Shown here: positions 61,101 through 64,000 of the stretch, piece after piece
Numbering within the stretch: position 1 is the stretch's first letter
How the letters are laid out: the number at the start of each line of letters is the position of its first letter
Source: Pleodorina starrii
Lineage: Eukaryota > Chlorophyta > Chlorophyceae > Chlamydomonadales > Volvocaceae
Reading direction: 5' to 3'
Length of the DNA: 64,000 bases
Assembly (NCBI GenBank): GCA_030267565.1
Contig: BRXU01000016.1
Coordinates: 994,501-1,058,500, forward strand
Made by a program: the position numbers and the translations under genes
Notes under the pieces: model-generated
The model's input: only the letters and a program-made list of their open reading frames with translations
What the model was told of the DNA's origin: nothing
Databases searched by the model: none

Positions 61101-63792
61101 GGTGCGCCCTTCTACCTGCAAATCAACCCCGCCGCTTGCCACACCGCCTGTCCCAAGGGCGCTGAGGAGGGGGGCGCCTGCGTGCCGCCCGTGCCCAGCC
61201 CCAAGTATGCGGGGCGCTTTGCGTCCGTCAACACGCCCAGGGTGAGTGCAGCTGAGCTGAGTGGGTGGGTGGGTCGGTGATGCGTGTGGACAGGTGGGTG
61301 GGCACTGCAGGTGTGTTTTTGCCGGCAAGAACAGTCCACTCGCTTATTAGCCTGTCTTGTGTCTGCAGAAGGACAAGGCGCGACCAGGTCCTCTCTGCCG
61401 GAATCTCGGACGATTCCCTCATCGCGATAGCAATGAACCCCGCCCCCCTCAGCCCTCACCCCTTGCCTGCTGTTCTCCTTTCCTCCCTCCCCTCCCTCCC
61501 TCCCCCTCTCCTCCCTTCCCTCCCTCCCCCTCCCCTCCCAAATTGCTGGGTTCTTGGGTCTGTTCGCTAACGTCGTCCCCGCCCCTCCGCTGCGGTGTCA
61601 TCTTTTTACCATCCTGCCCCCGCCTCCAACTGCCCCCGCCTCCAACTGCCCCCCCCCCTCCAACTCCCCCCGCCCCCCAGCTCTCCAATTGGAACGTCTA
61701 CCTGCCCAACGTGCTCAACATTGGTCCAGATGGCTCAACCAACCCCACCGGTATTGACAAGCACTACCAGAAGCGGTTGGAGTCGATGCTGTCGGTGGAT
61801 GACCTCATCGAGTCAGTGGGTGAGTGCCCCGGGGGGGTGTCCGAGCAAGTGCCGGTGGGGAGTATGGGGGCGAAGGTCTGAAATATATTCGGCAAGGGAC
61901 GGAGGCGGCGTTGGCGAGGGAGCCCAGCAGGCCATGTCACGGGGGCCAGGGCAGGCGACGCCGTGGGGCTTGCACGGCGCCGCGCTGGTTTTGAACAAGA
62001 GCGGACGCACACGCACACACATACCCTGCGGGTTCCCAGGCGCAGGGACACCGCCTCACCTCACCGCGCTGCATGACACATTGACACTCGATCACCCAAC
62101 ACACTCTCTCTTTTTTCTGGTGAACTTGCCGCCTCACCCTTCACCTCCCCTTTCCCCTTCCCCACTCCCCATCCCCTGTGGAAACCCCCTCGTCCCCTCA
62201 TCGCCTCCGCCTCCTCCTCAGTGAACAAGCTTGCGGCGAGGGGGGTGCTGGACAACACGTACGTTATTTACGTGTCCGATAATGGTTACCATTTGGGCAA
62301 CCACGGCTTGCCCAAGGTAGGCAGGTCTCGGGGGATGGGGGGGGTGGCGGTGGGGGGTTTGGGAGCGCTCCTGCTGGTCTCGCACAGTAAGGAGGAGGAG
62401 GAGGAGTGTCTGGAGGAGGAGGACGAGGAGGAGGAGGAAGGGGAGCTGATTGCATGTATTGATGTATAGTGTTGATGGTTGGGGTGGGTGGGTGGGTGGG
62501 TAGGTGGGTGGCAGAAGCGTCGACGACTGGCGACTGCAGATTTGCGTCGCGTACGGCAGATGAGAAGACCCCCGAGGGCTCATTGCCGTTGCACGCTCGG
62601 CAGCGGACGCCCACAGCCTTCCCCCTTGAATTCGCCCCCCACCTGACCCCCTCTGCCACCACCCTCCACAGGGCAAGACCCTGCCGTACGAGGAGGACAT
62701 TCGCGTGCCCTTCTACATGCGCGGCCCCGGCGTGCCCGTGGGCGTCACCCACCCCTACATGGCCACCATGGTGGACATCACCTCTACCCTCATCTCCCTG
62801 GGAGGCGGCTCGCCGCCGGACCGTCTGGACGGCGTGCCCCTCCCCCTGCAGCGCATTGCTCAGGACACCACCAGCCCCAAGATCCCCCTCTCGCGACAGA
62901 GCAACATCCCAACCAGCAACGGCACCTTGCGCCAGATGTGGGTGCGCGGCGCGGCTTGGTCGCGGAGATGAGCTGGCTGATTGTTGGTTGTTTGTTGGTT
63001 TGTTTGTTATTGGTTGGTTGGAGGAGCAGGGGAGCTTTTTCTTTGGGAATTTGCCTGTTACGCATTTTGCCCGCCACCGGTGCAACCAACGCAACTGCTT
63101 TTCCATCGGTGCACCGCCCGCCTCGCTTAGTCAATGCCTCAGCCACCTCCGCGATCCACATCCGGGATGAAAGATACCATTTATAAGTAATATCAGGATA
63201 ATGATGATGTGTGGAAATAAGTCTGATTTTCAAATATGAGTTTTGAGTTTTGATTTTTTTATAAATGCCGCCCACCTGCAGGCTACCGGTGGAGATGTGG
63301 ATCAACGCGCTCGCCAAGGACCTCGACAAGAAGGACTATCGCGCCGTGCGCATCTGCACCAACTACACCATCGCCAACGACAACCGCACCCAGACCTGCT
63401 GGAAGTACACCATCTGGTGCGTCTGGCCCACCACCACAAACTTCAAGGAGCTCTATGACCTGGGCGCCGATCCGGGCGAGATCAACAACCTCATGACCTC
63501 GTCGGTCCTGAACTCGAATCCCAACTACCGGCGACTGGTCAGCCGACTCGACGCGCTGCTTCAGGCCATGGGCTACTGCAAGGGAGCCTCCTGCAGGCAG
63601 CCCTGGGCGCGCATGCACCCGGAAGGCGGCGTGGACAGCTTCGAGGCGGCCATGGATCCAAAGTACGACGCCAAGTACGAGTCGTACACCAAATTTGCGT
63701 GGAGGTCGTGCCAGCAGTACTATGACCCGGTGAACAACGAGGTCGCGGACCGAAGCCTGGGCGGCGTCAGCCGCTGGGTGCTTTCGGGGTAA
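58135..63792 (+). CDS. ARS: Secreted arylsulfatase D, ordinary size, without the internal insert
   Basis: Exons: 58135-58588, 59307-59422, 60239-60340, 60739-60812, 61085-61241, 61681-61819, 62222-62316, 62672-62937, 63282-63792; 1914 bases, 637 residues, close to known volvocine arylsulfatases. A hydrophobic signal sequence (IVALALIAVLALIGPGVEG) is followed by a short Pro-rich stretch (about residues 36-77) and then KPNIVLIMVDDQDY. Metal ligands DDQD lie at 88-91 and the formylglycine Cys of CCPSR at 126. DNG sits in exon 7 within YVSDNGYHLGNH, and YEEDIRVPFYMRGPG follows in exon 8. In exon 9, VRICTN passes through only about ten residues to TCWKYTIWC, then KELYDLGADPGEINNL. Several introns (after exons 1, 3, 6 and 8) match A-C in place and phase, so D is homologous but more distant. 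Start: first ATG after the TATA box; a second lies at 58153. Confidence 0.92.
60040..60125. repeat. 21-bp tandem repeat, about four copies, in intron 2 of sulfatase D
   Basis: Unit GCGATTCGTGCCCTGCCTGG plus one base; the last copy diverges into CTGTCTAGC. Confidence 0.9.
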
Positions 63793-63829
63793 TGAAGAAG
63801 AGACCGCAGAGTGGAGGTTGAGGTTGGCG

Positions 63830-63884
63830 ATCCATAGTTATGTAACTATGGATATACCGGTATAACTAAATCCATAGTTATACC
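63830..63884. repeat. Two adjacent hairpins in the 3' flank of sulfatase D
   Basis: Palindrome 63830-63853 (ATCCATAGTTA/TAACTATGGAT) and inverted repeat 63859-63868 with 63875-63884 (GGTATAACTA/TAGTTATACC). TCCATAGTTA occurs in both, so alternative pairings are possible. Confidence 0.8.
63841..63845 (+). terminator. Poly(A) signal TGTAA of sulfatase D
   Basis: 49 bases after the stop codon, in the centre of a perfect 24-base hairpin-forming palindrome (63830-63853). Confidence 0.6.
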
Positions 63885-64000
63885 AATGGCGATAGTTATC
63901 GTTACGAGTTGGGGGCCTGGGAACGTCTTCCGCGTCGTGGTCCTTGCATCACCCTAGGATGGAAAGGGGTATTATGTGCAGGGAGCGGAGCGGAGTGGAG

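Overview
The window is nuclear DNA of a volvocine green alga (Chlamydomonas/Gonium/Volvox lineage). The reasons are high GC, many short spliced exons with GTGAGT/GTGCGT-type donors, TGTAA polyadenylation signals, secreted arylsulfatases, and very long Ser-Pro/Pro-rich rods of the kind found in volvocine extracellular-matrix hydroxyproline-rich glycoproteins. I cannot name the species from sequence alone.

Layout, left to right: (1) 178-8998 (+), the 3' sixteen exons of a condensin subunit gene (CAP-D2/CND1), whose 5' end lies outside the window. (2) 18075-10293, 29610-20203 and 43502-31875 (all -), three tandem paralogous arylsulfatase genes (called A, B and C here), 12 or 13 exons each, encoding 1305, 1806 and 1877 residues. 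(3) 47047-51968 (+), the scavenger mRNA decapping enzyme DcpS, 316 residues. (4) 53147-56172, a tandem pair of non-coding mobile elements. (5) 58135-63792 (+), a fourth arylsulfatase (D) of ordinary size, 637 residues.

I rebuilt the exons by hand from homology and splice sites. The exon lengths of all five genes that are complete in the window sum to a multiple of three, which supports the models independently.

The main discovery is in A, B and C. Each has a full sulfatase catalytic core (DDQD, Cys-x-Pro-Ser-Arg formylglycine motif, DNG), but at one fixed point in the C-terminal subdomain a loop of about ten residues in D is replaced by roughly 640, 1130 and 1230 residues. The insert holds two or three copies of an unrecognised two-cysteine module of about 105 residues, alternating with proline-rich rods. 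These look like enzymes with a matrix-protein rod threaded through the fold. Paralogue C also has modules that have lost introns still present in their homologues.

Other structure includes two very large intronic microsatellites ((TCACCC)n in sulfatase C and (CCCCG)n in DcpS), a long foldback in a condensin intron, an AT-rich foreign-looking island in sulfatase C, and an inverted-repeat element carrying 33-bp tandem repeats just 3' of DcpS.
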